Counted from the stretch's first letter, positions 17,822 through 26,472 are shown. The stretch: 64,000 bases of DNA from Opitutia bacterium (GCA_016187925.1 JACPIS010000021.1:97066-161065), one strand, 5' to 3'. The notes: generated from the letters alone by a model not told the origin. Program-made: numbers and translations.

Positions 17822-19630
17822 TTACTTGGCCAGCTGCGCGGGGATGAATTGCTCGCGCACGGTCTTGGCGAGCAGGTCGGGCGGCAGCAGGCCCTCGCCG
17901 ATGATGAAATCGTTGAAGGCCTGGCGGTCGAACTTCGGTCCGAGCGCGACTTCGGTGGCGGTGCGCAGCTCCATCAGCCGCGTGTAGCCGTAGAAGTAGG
18001 CCGTGGCCTGGCCGGGCGCGCGGAACGTGTAGCGGTCGACTTCCTGGCGCGTCATCGCCTCGGAGAGGCCGACCTCCTGCGTGAGGATGTCGTGCGCGCG
18101 CTCGCGCGAGATGAGCCCGAGGTTGAGCATCGGGTCGAGGAAGGCGCGGGCGGCGCGCTGGAGGCGGGCCTGCAGCGCGAAGAGCTGGCCGTCGAGCGGC
18201 TCGTAGGGCTTGGCCTCAGCCTCGGCGTAGAGGGCCCAGCCCTCGACGTTGACGCTGTTGAAGGCAAACAGGCTGCGCGCGAGCGACACGCCGCGCTCCA
18301 CCATGGCGGAGAACTGCAGCTCGTGGCCCGGGCGGCCCTCGTGGGCGGTGAGCGTCCACGCGGCGGCGCGGTGGGTGAAGTCGTCGTAGTTCTGCGTGGC
18401 GCCGCCGGCGGACGGCGGGTTGCCGGTCGTCAGCACGAACTGGCCGCGCTCGCCCTTGTTGTTGATGAGCGGCGGCGGCTGCATGTGCGGGGCGGGCTGG
18501 GCGGCGTTCTCGGCTTCGGAACCGAGGCGCATGATCATGGCGCGCTCGGGCAGGGTGACGATGTGCTCGCGGCGGATGATGTCTTCGATCTGGTCGATGA
18601 CGCCGTGGTAATACGACTCGACCTGCTCCTTCGGGAGCTGGTCCTTCTTGAGTTCGCGGATGACGGCGCGGTAGTCGGAGTCGGCGAAGTTGTGTTCCTT
18701 GGCGATGAGCGGGGCGAGCGTCTTCATCTCGTTGCGGATCTCGGCGAAGGCGAGCTGGGCCTTGCCCATGAGTTCCTGCGGCGCGATGTCGAGGCCGACC
18801 TGCTTCAGGTTGTCGGCGTAGAGCTCGGCGGGCAGCCGGTAGTCGTCACGGCAGCGGGGGAGCACCGTGGCCTTCACCCAGGCGCCGTAGTCGTTGAGCT
18901 GCTTCTCGAACGCGTCGAGCGCGGCCGGTGCGCCGTCGAGCTTGTCGATGCCGTATTTCGCGTAGAGGCCGCGGATGCCAGCGGTGTAGCGCGCGGTGTT
19001 GGCGAGGCTCTGCTCGACCTGCCCCTTGAACGGCCCGAGGTGCTTCAGGTCGGCGGCGGCCTCGTTGAAACGCGCCTTGGCGAGCTCGATGATGGGCGTG
19101 GTGCCGGGCTCGAGGCCGGTGTAGCGGCGCAGGCGGGCGAGGGCGGCGGGCCGGCGCGCGGCATCGACCTGGTCCTGCAGCAGGGAGAACTCGCCGAAGA
19201 AGATCAGCTGGCCGACGTCGCTGTAAGGCGCGAGCAGGCGCTCGTTGAGCAGGTTGCTCTCGATGTTGTCGCTGGCGGCCTTGATGAGGATCGCGAGGTC
19301 CTGCCGCACGAGCGGATCGGTCTCGACGGCGAGGCGCTTGGCCAGCTCGTCGCGGGCGGCCACGGTGGCGGCGCGGGTGCGCTCGTTCACTCCGGGGCCG
19401 AAGTCGGCGATCTTGTCGTCGTAGCCCGGGATGCCGGTGGAAGCGGCGAATTCCGGGGAGAACCGGGCGAGGACATCGAGCAGCACCTGGGCGTGCGCGT
19501 TGCTCTTGGCGATCCAGGCGGGGGTATCGGCGGCACTGGCGCCGAGGGCGGCGCCAAGGAAAACGGCGCCCCAAAGGAGGCGCCGGGAGGTTCGCAGCAG
19601 TTGTGTCGTGCGGGGCGTGGGGGTTTGCAT
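17822..19630 (-). CDS. Secreted DUF885-family metallopeptidase-like protein
   Basis: 602 residues with an N-terminal signal segment (LLWGAVFLGAALGASAADT). Mostly helical, as in the DUF885 family, which is related to gluzincin carboxypeptidases. The key motif LTAHEGRPGHELQ (about residues 427-439) gives the HExxxGH-type zinc site of this family, and VEGWALYAEA further on supplies the usual downstream glutamate. Predicted to cleave peptides in the periplasm or outside; the substrate is unknown. It has its own terminator and lies 25 nt downstream of rph, so it may be cotranscribed from rph. Confidence 0.88.
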   Translation of the reverse strand: MQTPTPRTTQLLRTSRRLLWGAVFLGAALGASAADTPAWIAKSNAHAQVLLDVLARFSPEFAASTGIPGYDDKIADFGPGVNERTRAATVAARDELAKRLAVETDPLVRQDLAILIKAASDNIESNLLNERLLAPYSDVGQLIFFGEFSLLQDQVDAARRPAALARLRRYTGLEPGTTPIIELAKARFNEAAADLKHLGPFKGQVEQSLANTARYTAGIRGLYAKYGIDKLDGAPAALDAFEKQLNDYGAWVKATVLPRCRDDYRLPAELYADNLKQVGLDIAPQELMGKAQLAFAEIRNEMKTLAPLIAKEHNFADSDYRAVIRELKKDQLPKEQVESYYHGVIDQIEDIIRREHIVTLPERAMIMRLGSEAENAAQPAPHMQPPPLINNKGERGQFVLTTGNPPSAGGATQNYDDFTHRAAAWTLTAHEGRPGHELQFSAMVERGVSLARSLFAFNSVNVEGWALYAEAEAKPYEPLDGQLFALQARLQRAARAFLDPMLNLGLISRERAHDILTQEVGLSEAMTRQEVDRYTFRAPGQATAYFYGYTRLMELRTATEVALGPKFDRQAFNDFIIGEGLLPPDLLAKTVREQFIPAQLAK

Positions 19631-19655
19631 GGAGAAAGCGGGATGGGCTGGCGGC

Positions 19656-20399
19656 TCAGGTCTTGAGCAGCTGCTGGGCGAGGAAGGCGGACTGCTGCGC
19701 GGCGAGCTCCTGCAGGCCCTTGCGGCCGAGCGTGAGCAGACCGTCGAGCTGCTCTTGCGAGAAGGTCGATTCCTCGCCGGTGCCCTGCACTTCGACGAAC
19801 TGGCCGCGGCCGGTCATGACGACGTTGAAGTCGACCTCGGCGTCCTTGTCCTCGACGTAGTTCAGGTCGAGCAGCTGCTCGTTGTTGAACAGGCCGACGC
19901 TGACGGCGGCGACGGAGTCGTTGAGCGGGTTCTCGGCGATTTTCTTCGCGTCGATCAGCTTTTGGACGGCGAGCCGGGCGGCGAGGTAGGCGCCGGTGAT
20001 CGAGGCCGTGCGCGTGCCGCCGTCGGCCTGAAGCACGTCGCAATCGATCCACAGCGTGTTCTCGCCCAGCTTCTGGAGGTCGATGATGGCGCGCAACGAG
20101 CGGCCGATGAGGCGCTGGATTTCGACGGTGCGGCCGTCGAGCTTGCCCTTGGAGATGTCGCGCGCCTTCCGGTCGAGCGTGCTGTACGGCAGCATCGAAT
20201 ACTCCGCGGTGAGCCAGCCGCCGGGCACGCCCTGCTGGCGCATCCACGAGGGGACCTTGGGCTCGATGGTGGCGGCGCAGATGACGCGCGTGTGGCCGAA
20301 GCCGATGAGCACCGAGCCGGTGGCGTAGGGCGCGATGTTGGCCTCGATGGTGATGGGGCGGAGTTGGTCGGTCTTGCGACCGTCGATACGGGCAGGCAT
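19656..20399 (-). CDS. rph: Ribonuclease PH
   Basis: 247 residues, the normal length. A phosphorolytic 3'-5' exoribonuclease that trims tRNA 3' ends as a hexameric ring. Seen: N-terminal RIDGRKTDQLRPITIE, SVLIGFGHTRVICAA, the RNA-binding segment RKARDISKGKLDGRTVEIQRLIGRSLR, and CDVLQADGGTRTASITGAYLA with the catalytic aspartate region. It lies 7 nt downstream of the M28 peptidase gene. Confidence 0.97.
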   Translation of the reverse strand: MPARIDGRKTDQLRPITIEANIAPYATGSVLIGFGHTRVICAATIEPKVPSWMRQQGVPGGWLTAEYSMLPYSTLDRKARDISKGKLDGRTVEIQRLIGRSLRAIIDLQKLGENTLWIDCDVLQADGGTRTASITGAYLAARLAVQKLIDAKKIAENPLNDSVAAVSVGLFNNEQLLDLNYVEDKDAEVDFNVVMTGRGQFVEVQGTGEESTFSQEQLDGLLTLGRKGLQELAAQQSAFLAQQLLKT

Positions 20400-20406
20400 G
20401 GGAAAA

Positions 20407-22083
20407 TCAGTTTTTGCCGGCGGCCTTCAGCGAGGCGTCGCGGGCGGGCTTGAACTCGCTGGTGGGTTTCCACTCGGGCCAGGTGTCGCCGTTGGCGAGA
20501 TCCCAGCCGAGGATGAAATGCAGTTGCGCGTCCTGCGCGCCGCCCTCGAAGGTCCAGTCGGGTTGGATCTCGTCCGTGACCTTGTGGTAGCGGTTGGCGA
20601 TGTACTCGTCGCCCTTCTTGATGCCCCAGCCCTCGGGCTGGCCGAGATAATCGACGCCGTGGATGCCGTGGAGCGCGGGCACGCCGACCTTGGCGAATTC
20701 GAACTGGTCGGAGCGGTAATAGCTGCCGTGCTCGGGCTTGGCATCGGGCGTGAGCACGCGGCCCTGCTTGGCGAGCTCGGTGCGGAAGAGGTCGACGAGC
20801 GTGGAGTCGTCGGCGCCGACGAGGCGGCTGTCGCGGACGGGGCCGTAGGGGTTGAGTCCGTCCTGGTTGAGATTCGCGAGGGTCCGGTGGAGCGGATAAA
20901 GCGGATTGTTCGCGTAGTAATGGGAGCCGAGCAGGCCCTTCTCCTCGAGCGACGGGAAGAAGAAGAGGATGGAGCGCTTCGGCTTCACGGGCGACTGCGC
21001 AAAAGCGCGGGCGATCTCGAGCATGGCGGCCGTGCCGGAAGCATTGTCGGAGGCGCCGTTGAAAATCTGGTCGCCGGTCATCTTGGGGTCGCGGCCGATG
21101 TGGTCCCAGTGCGCGGAGTAGATGATGTACTCGTCCTTCAGCTTCGGGTCGGAGCCGGGCACGAGGGCGACGACGTTGCGCGAGGAGGAATTGCGCAGCG
21201 CGGTCTTGATGGTGAAACCGGCCTTGGCGTCGAGGCTGACGGGCCGGAAGTCGCGTGACATGGCGGATTTTTTCAGCGCCCAGAAATCCTTGCCGGCGGC
21301 GGCGAAGATCTCGATGGCCTTGTCGAGCGTGACCCAGCCTTGCACGGGCACGAGGCCGGCGTTGCCGTCGAGCGCGGCGATGTCGAAGGTCTCGCGGGCG
21401 TTCGAGTTGATGACGACGGCGTAGGGATACGCGGCGGGGCCGGTCTCGTGCACGATGATGCAGGCGGCGGCGCCCTTCTTGGCGGCGATCTCGTACTTGT
21501 AGGTCCAGCGGCCGTAGTAGGTCATGGCCTTGCCGCCGAAAATCTTCTCGTCGAGCTTGGCCGGGTCCTGCGGGTCGGGGATCGGCGGGTCGTTGATCAG
21601 CATGACCACTGTCTTGCCGCGCACGTCGACGCCCTTGTAGTCGTCCCAGCCGAACTCCGGTGCGACGATGCCGTAGCCGACGAAGACCACCTCGGTGTCC
21701 TTGAGGCTGAGACTGGCCTTCATCTGATGGGTGTAGGCGACGTAATCATTCGGGAAATTCATCGCGATGCTCTTCTCGCGCACGACCCACGAGGTCTCGG
21801 GCGACGGCGTGAAGCCGACGATCGGCACGTTTTGCACGAAGGTGCCGTCGGGATTGCCGGGCTGCAGGCCGGCCTTTTTCAACTGGTCGACGAGGTAGGC
21901 GACCGTCTTGTCCTCGCCGGGAGTGGCGGGGCCGCGGCCCTCGAATTCATCCGCCGAGAGCACGCGGACGTGCTGCAGGATGGCGGCGGCGTTGATCGAC
22001 TTGAGCGCGGTTTCGGGAGCCTCGGCATGGGCCAGCGACGTGAGGCCCAGCGCGCAGAGGGGGAACAGGCGGAGCAACTTCAT
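20407..22083 (-). CDS. Secreted M28-family zinc aminopeptidase
   Basis: 558 residues from ATG 22083 (MKLLRLFPLCALGLTSLAHA, a clear signal peptide); the frame runs nine codons further up without improving it. A PA-like inserted domain (about 110-280) precedes the catalytic domain. Zinc ligand motifs are SAHWDHIG, GASDNASGTAAMLE and SLEEKGLLGS, plus a late EHGSYYRSDQ. The family removes N-terminal residues from peptides with two zinc ions. It ends 7 nt before rph and was probably transcribed with it. Confidence 0.92.
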   Translation of the reverse strand: MKLLRLFPLCALGLTSLAHAEAPETALKSINAAAILQHVRVLSADEFEGRGPATPGEDKTVAYLVDQLKKAGLQPGNPDGTFVQNVPIVGFTPSPETSWVVREKSIAMNFPNDYVAYTHQMKASLSLKDTEVVFVGYGIVAPEFGWDDYKGVDVRGKTVVMLINDPPIPDPQDPAKLDEKIFGGKAMTYYGRWTYKYEIAAKKGAAACIIVHETGPAAYPYAVVINSNARETFDIAALDGNAGLVPVQGWVTLDKAIEIFAAAGKDFWALKKSAMSRDFRPVSLDAKAGFTIKTALRNSSSRNVVALVPGSDPKLKDEYIIYSAHWDHIGRDPKMTGDQIFNGASDNASGTAAMLEIARAFAQSPVKPKRSILFFFPSLEEKGLLGSHYYANNPLYPLHRTLANLNQDGLNPYGPVRDSRLVGADDSTLVDLFRTELAKQGRVLTPDAKPEHGSYYRSDQFEFAKVGVPALHGIHGVDYLGQPEGWGIKKGDEYIANRYHKVTDEIQPDWTFEGGAQDAQLHFILGWDLANGDTWPEWKPTSEFKPARDASLKAAGKN

Positions 22084-22145
22084 CCCGCCATGAAATGTCG
22101 GGGCCGGCAAATCTCCAGTTCTTTCGGGTCCCGGAAGCGGGAATT

Positions 22146-23204
22146 TCAGGATGAACCGTCCTCGATCTCTTCGTCCACTTCGTCGTCCGGCGCATTCGTC
22201 TCGGGGAACGGTGATTTCGTCGAGGTGAGCCGGTGCGCGGTGGGCTTCGGCGCGGCCTGCTGCTCCTGCATGTGGGCGATGAGCCGGTCGTTGAAATCCT
22301 TGGCGGGGTCGTGCCCCATTTTCTTCAGAGCCTGCACCATGGCGGCCACCTCGATCAGGCGCGCGATGTCGCGGCCGGGGCGGACGTAGAATTCGATGTG
22401 CGGCACCTTGATGCCGAGGATCTCATAGAAATTCTCCTCGAGGCCCGTGCGTTCCTCGACGACGTCGGCCGTCCACTCGCGGAGCGAGACGACGAGATCG
22501 ATGCGCTTCTCGAGCCGGATGCTTTTCACGCCGAACATTTCGGCGATGTTGATGATGCCGATGCCGCGGCACTCCATCCAACCGCGGTTCAGCGCGCGGG
22601 AGCTGGCGGTGAGTTCGCGCTCGTCGACCAGCCGGATGCAGGTCAGGTCGTCGGCCACGAGCGAGTGGCCGCGCTCGATGAGGGCGAGGGCGCACTCGGA
22701 TTTGCCGATGCCGGAATCGCCGCGGATCATCACGCCGATGCCCTTGATGTCGAGGGTGGTGGCGTGCTCGGTGCCGGACGGGGCGAACTCGTTGTCGACG
22801 CACAGCGTGGCCGCGTTCACGAAGTTCATCGTGATCATCGGCGTGCGGAAGATGGGGAGCTTCATCTCCTCCGACACCGCGAGCATCGGGTGCGTGGCGT
22901 TGTAGTTGCGCGTCAGCACGAGGCAGGGGATGCCGCGCTTGACCATCTCGGCGAAGATCTCGATCTGCTGCCGCTGCGGGAGCGTCTTGAGGAACGTCAT
23001 CTCCGCGGCGCCGAGCACCTGAATGCGTTTGTTCGCGAAATACTTGAAGAACCCCGTGAGCGCGAGCGACGGGCGGTTGATCGAGCCCTCCTTGATCAGA
23101 CGGTGCAGGCCGCCCTCGCCGTGGACCAGCTCGAGTTGCAGCTTGGCGCCGTAGGTCTCGTGAAAATGCGCGACGGTGATGCCGCTGATGGCTTTGGTGG
23201 GCAT
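22146..23204 (-). CDS. hprK: HPr kinase/phosphorylase
   Basis: 352 residues from ATG 23204 (MPTKAISGITV). A bifunctional enzyme that phosphorylates or dephosphorylates the regulatory serine of HPr, linking carbon status to gene control. Seen: N-terminal domain with AEMTFLKTLP, Walker A GDSGIGKSE (about 161-169), VADDLTCIRL, the HprK signature MECRGIGIINI and VVSLREW. A C-terminal acidic tail of about 40 residues is not part of the usual fold. A frame extension to 23291 translates repeat DNA and is rejected. Downstream of the kdsC-lptCAB unit; HPr itself is not in the window. Confidence 0.95.
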   Translation of the reverse strand: MPTKAISGITVAHFHETYGAKLQLELVHGEGGLHRLIKEGSINRPSLALTGFFKYFANKRIQVLGAAEMTFLKTLPQRQQIEIFAEMVKRGIPCLVLTRNYNATHPMLAVSEEMKLPIFRTPMITMNFVNAATLCVDNEFAPSGTEHATTLDIKGIGVMIRGDSGIGKSECALALIERGHSLVADDLTCIRLVDERELTASSRALNRGWMECRGIGIINIAEMFGVKSIRLEKRIDLVVSLREWTADVVEERTGLEENFYEILGIKVPHIEFYVRPGRDIARLIEVAAMVQALKKMGHDPAKDFNDRLIAHMQEQQAAPKPTAHRLTSTKSPFPETNAPDDEVDEEIEDGSS

Positions 23205-23241
23205 GGGGTGCGGGAAAGCGGTGACTCCGGGGCTAGGGCGT

Positions 23242-23374
23242 GTCTTCAAACCTGGTTTGTCATCCTGAGCGAAGCGAAGGATCCACGGCATCGAAGGTCA
23301 TATCGCGAGCGAAAGTATGGATTCTTCCCTTCGTTCAGAATGACAGGCTGGGTTGATTGGTGGGGTTTGAAGAC
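23242..23374. mobile_element. MITE-like element, intact copy
   Basis: Terminal inverted repeats GTCTTCAAACC (23242-23252) and GGTTTGAAGAC (23364-23374) enclose a second, inner inverted repeat of the TGTCATCCTGAGCGAAGCGA type (23258-23345). A near-identical inverse copy, missing one end, is at 63793-63888. No coding capacity. It lies between hprK and lptB, within a gene-free stretch (23205-23692). Confidence 0.7.
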
Positions 23375-23473
23375 GCCCCTAGGCTATAGGCAGGACGCAT
23401 CGCGGCGGAAGCTTAAAGCTCCGGCGGGATGACCATTCCAAATCCGCCTTGTCATCGCGAGCTCGACTTAGAC

Positions 23474-23590
23474 CCTATCCGAATAACACCTGTTTTGGCC
23501 TGCGCCTGGGTAGGGCGGGGCGGCCCGCCCCGCCGCGGCGCACCGGGCCGGTGCGCCCTACCGCGCAAAACCGGCCGATATTCGGATAGG
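23474..23590. mobile_element. Nested inverted-repeat element with REPIN core
   Basis: The outer 12-bp perfect inverted repeat CCTATCCGAATA (23474-23485 and 23579-23590) flanks a GTAG-headed palindrome pair (23510-23561: GTAGGGCGGGGCGGCCCGCC, then ...GGTGCGCCCTAC). One structured repeat appears to have formed inside or around another. Confidence 0.6.
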
Positions 23591-23692
23591 CTCTGGCCGA
23601 GCGTGGCGATCCAGTGGGATTGCTTCGTCGTTCCGCTCCGCCGCACTCCCCGCAATGGCAGATTTTGCGGCAGGGGCTTCCCGCCACCCGGC

Positions 23693-24436
23693 TCACATGT
23701 TGAAATCCCGGCCGAGGTAGAGCTCGCGGGCCTGCGGGTCGTTGATGAGGAAGTCGCCCGAGCCCTCGGTCATGACCTTGCCGCGGTGGATGATGTAGCC
23801 GCGGTCGACGATGCGTAGCGTCTCGCGGACGTTGTGGTCCGTGATGAGCACGCCGATGCCGCGCTTTTTCAGCGCGAGGATGATCTTCTGCACCTCGGTC
23901 ACTGAGATCGGGTCGACGCCGGCGAACGGCTCGTCCATCAGCAAAAACTGCGGGCGCGTCACCAGCGCGCGGGCGATTTCCAGGCGGCGGCGCTCGCCGC
24001 CCGAGAGCGTGTAAGCATACTGCCCGGCGAGGTGCGCGATGCTCAGCTCGTCGAGGTGGTGCTTCACCAGCGCCATGCGGTCGCGGGGCGACACGCCGCG
24101 CAGCGTCTCGACGATGGCGAGGATGTTGTCCGAGACGGTGAGCTTGCGGAAGATCGACGCCTCCTGCGGCAGGTAGCCGACGCCGAGGCGCGCGCGGCGG
24201 TGCATGCGGAGGTGGGTGGCGTCCTGGCCGTTGATGAACACCCGGCCGGAGGTCGCGGGCACGAGGCCGACGACCATGTAGAACGTCGTGGTCTTGCCCG
24301 CGCCGTTCGGGCCGAGCAGGCCGACGACTTCGCCGGCGGCCACGCGGATGTTCACGCCGTTGACGACGGTGCGCTGCCCGTAATTCTTCACGAGCCCCTC
24401 GGTGCGGATTTCGATCGCGGTCGGCGCGGCGTCCAT
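23693..24436 (-). CDS. lptB: LPS export ABC transporter ATP-binding protein
   Basis: 247 residues. The cytoplasmic ATPase powers LptFG extraction of LPS from the inner membrane. Seen: Walker A GPNGAGKTTT, Q-loop YLPQEASIF, signature TLSGGERRRLEIARAL, Walker B FLLMDEPFAGVDP and H-loop LITDHNVRE; YLPQEASIFRKLTV is typical of LptB. Start 2 nt after the lptA stop. A matching LptF/LptG permease is at 46064. Confidence 0.97.
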   Translation of the reverse strand: MDAAPTAIEIRTEGLVKNYGQRTVVNGVNIRVAAGEVVGLLGPNGAGKTTTFYMVVGLVPATSGRVFINGQDATHLRMHRRARLGVGYLPQEASIFRKLTVSDNILAIVETLRGVSPRDRMALVKHHLDELSIAHLAGQYAYTLSGGERRRLEIARALVTRPQFLLMDEPFAGVDPISVTEVQKIILALKKRGIGVLITDHNVRETLRIVDRGYIIHRGKVMTEGSGDFLINDPQARELYLGRDFNM

Positions 24437-24438
24437 GC

Positions 24439-24993
24439 TCAGGGTTTTTTCTCCGGTGCGGGCGCCTCGGGAGCCTTCTTGTCCTTGTCGAAGCCGAGAT
24501 CCTTGACCGGCGGGAGCGCGATGGTGGTGCCGCCCTCGATGACGGCGCGGCGTTCGCCGCGGTAGAGCACCATCTTCGGACCGGTGACGGTGGCGCCGTT
24601 GGCCAGGTCCTTCACCACCGGGTGGTCGGTGAGGATGATCTTGTCGTCGTCGGGCAGCACCTCGGCGCGGCCGCAGGCGGCCTCGCGGTCGGACTGGACG
24701 ATGTGGACGTTGCCGGTGGCGACGAGCGACTTGAACGCGCCGAGCTTGCCGATGGTGGCGGTCGGGTCGCCCTTGCGGGTGGTGACGACCTCCAGCAGGT
24801 CGCAGGTGAGCTTCAGGTTCGTGCCGGTGACGACCACCTTGTTGGTGAAGACGAACGTCGTGAGCGTGTCCGTGCTGTGCATATCGAGCTTCTCACTCTC
24901 GATGACGGTGGGCTGCGGCTCGGCGGTCTGGGCGCGGAGCGCGACGGCGGCCAGCAGGCTGGCGGCGATGAACAGGAGACGGGACGGCTTCAT
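24439..24993 (-). CDS. lptA: LptA-like periplasmic LPS bridge protein
   Basis: 184 residues with signal peptide MKPSRLLFIAASLLAAVALRA. The rest is beta-rich with OstA/LptA-type repeats: VIESEKLDMHSTDTLTTFVFTNKVVVTG, then DLLEVV..., VATGNVHIVQSDREAACGRAEVLPDDDKIILTDHPVV, and KMVLYRGERRAVIEGG. LptA oligomers carry LPS across the periplasm. A Pro/Lys-rich tail follows. The 4-nt ATGA overlap with lptC and 2-nt gap to lptB show one operon. Confidence 0.88.
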   Translation of the reverse strand: MKPSRLLFIAASLLAAVALRAQTAEPQPTVIESEKLDMHSTDTLTTFVFTNKVVVTGTNLKLTCDLLEVVTTRKGDPTATIGKLGAFKSLVATGNVHIVQSDREAACGRAEVLPDDDKIILTDHPVVKDLANGATVTGPKMVLYRGERRAVIEGGTTIALPPVKDLGFDKDKKAPEAPAPEKKP

Positions 24994-25520
24994 TTCAGGA
25001 AATCCTTCAGCTCGGCGCGGAAAACTACGCGGACGTTTTTGGCGATGGAAACCCTTTTTTCCCGGTGCTCGTAGCGCCACTGCGCGCCGCTGGCCTCGAA
25101 GTGGTCGTCGATCACGCGGATCACGTCGTCGCCGGTCGCGATCTGCGGCTCGGGGAGCACCTTGGCCGCGGGGCTGAGCAGCATGGTCTCGATGCGGTCG
25201 GTTTCGTCGCCGCTGAAGATCGTCAGCGTGAGCTGTTTCACGTCGATCTCCTTCGGCGTGGCGAAGCGGGCCTCGGAACCGCGGATGAGCCACGAGCGGT
25301 GGCCGTCGGGCGTGAACGTGGGCAGGCGGAAATTGATGATCGGCGCGCTGCCCGAGATGCTCGTCGAGCTCTGCGCCGAGGCCGGCACCGCGCCAGCCGC
25401 GGCCAGCATCAGCAACGCCGCTTGCCAGACATGGAGGGCCCGTCTCCTGACGGGCCGTAAACGCCCGAACCATGTCTTACAGGAGGTAACCAAGGAGACG
25501 GAGGGCAGGCGGGAAATCAT
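24990..25520 (-). CDS. lptC: LptC-like LPS export protein
   Basis: 176 residues from ATG 25520, which has GGAGG 10 nt upstream. A hydrophobic segment (ALLMLAAAGAVPASAQ) after about 30 basic residues looks like a signal or anchor. The beta-rich body (APIINFRLPTFTPDGHRSWLIRGSEARFATPKEIDVKQLTL...) fits the LptC fold, which receives LPS from LptBFG and passes it to LptA. The N-terminal leader is partly coded by a TGGAGGGC-type palindrome (25433-25457), so repeat DNA lies inside the gene. The position between kdsC and lptA supports the call more strongly than sequence alone. Confidence 0.75.
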   Translation of the reverse strand: MISRLPSVSLVTSCKTWFGRLRPVRRRALHVWQAALLMLAAAGAVPASAQSSTSISGSAPIINFRLPTFTPDGHRSWLIRGSEARFATPKEIDVKQLTLTIFSGDETDRIETMLLSPAAKVLPEPQIATGDDVIRVIDDHFEASGAQWRYEHREKRVSIAKNVRVVFRAELKDFLK

Positions 25521-25659
25521 GACTCTGTTCCCTCCGTTGTCTCCCGGGCAAAAATCTGGGCGAAAACGGGACACGGCCCAGCGGCCCCGCGACAAGCTCG
25601 GGGTCCTGAGCCTGCCGAATGGAGAGCTGGGCCCTCCAAGGAACTGTCTGCTGTAATCC

Positions 25660-26202
25660 TCACGACGCCGCCTTCCGACCCCGGGCGCCGAGGATTTGTT
25701 CGCACACTTCCCGCACGGCGCCGTGGCCGGCGGCACGGCCGGGCACGAAATCCGCCGCCTGCAACGCCGCGGGCCTGGCCGCCGCGGGCGCCACGCCGAT
25801 GCCGGCCCACGCGATGGCGGGCGCATCGATGTCGTCGTCGCCCATGTAGCAGACCTGCGCCGGGCCCAGGCGCAGCGCGGCGGCGATTTCCTGCAGCGCC
25901 GTGAGCTTGTCGGTGCGGCCCTGGATGAGATGTTTGACGTGCAGCTCCTTGGACCGGACGGTGGTGGCGCCGGACGCGCGGCCCGAGATCCAGGCGACGG
26001 GGATGCCGGCCGTGTGCATACGCTTCAGGCCCATGCCGTCGAGAATCGAGAAGACCTTGGACTCGGTGCCGTCCGAGTGCACGTGCACGGTGCCGTCGGT
26101 CAGCACGCCGTCGACGTCCATGGCGAAGAGCTGGATGGCGGCCCAGTCCGCCGGGCGGAGCTTTGACTTCGGACGACGGGAGGAAGGCTTGGATTTGGCC
26201 AC
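25660..26202 (-). CDS. kdsC: 3-deoxy-D-manno-octulosonate 8-phosphate phosphatase
   Basis: 180 residues, GTG start at 26202. HAD phosphatase that makes Kdo for the LPS inner core. Seen: catalytic AMDVDGVLTDG (nucleophile Asp), VAWISGRAS, RTDKLTAL, and CYMGDDDIDAPAIAWAGIGVAPA. Small C0-type HAD without a cap, as in KdsC tetramers. First gene of the kdsC-lptCAB block, the same order as in proteobacteria. The 139-nt gap to lptC holds palindromic sequence. Confidence 0.93.
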   Translation of the reverse strand: MAKSKPSSRRPKSKLRPADWAAIQLFAMDVDGVLTDGTVHVHSDGTESKVFSILDGMGLKRMHTAGIPVAWISGRASGATTVRSKELHVKHLIQGRTDKLTALQEIAAALRLGPAQVCYMGDDDIDAPAIAWAGIGVAPAAARPAALQAADFVPGRAAGHGAVREVCEQILGARGRKAAS

Positions 26203-26322
26203 GGCGCAGGCAGCTTGGGTGGCGAATCCAGCCGCGCCAATCCGAAATCAGCGAATTCTTCCGGCAGACGGGCATCTCTCAGTCCCTGGCGATTCGAGCG
26301 CCCGCTCGATGATTTGCCTTTT

Positions 26323-26397
26323 GTAGGGCGGGGTCGCCGACCCCGCCGCTGCGCAAGGGATACCGAGTGCATGGCGGGGTCAGCGACCCCGCCCTAC
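26323..26397. repeat. REPIN: facing pair of GTAG-headed palindromes
   Basis: GTAG followed by the stem GGCGGGGTC / GACCCCGCC, a 30-nt spacer, and the inverse copy ending CCCTAC at 26397. A GTAG head plus imperfect palindrome is the established layout of bacterial REP sequences; a facing pair forms a REPIN. It lies in the gene-free stretch 26203-26601. Confidence 0.8.
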
Positions 26398-26444
26398 ATC
26401 ATCACAGGTGTCTTCGGCCCGGCGGGCGGCGGAGTTTTTTGACC

Positions 26445-26472
26445 GCGGATGACGCGGAGTCACGCGGAGGGA
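26445..26472. repeat. Short array of about 10-nt CGCGGAT/CGCGGAG repeats
   Basis: CGCGGATGA, CGCGGAGTCA and CGCGGAGGG in 9-10 nt steps; the same family as between sucC and sucD. Downstream (26486-26525) is an imperfect hairpin that could end the 166-residue gene on the minus strand. Confidence 0.5.

Noticed and set aside
23205..23291. Upstream extension of hprK beginning MPWILRFAQDD
   Set aside because: It translates the TGTCATCCTGAGCGAAG repeat; the family start is at 23204.
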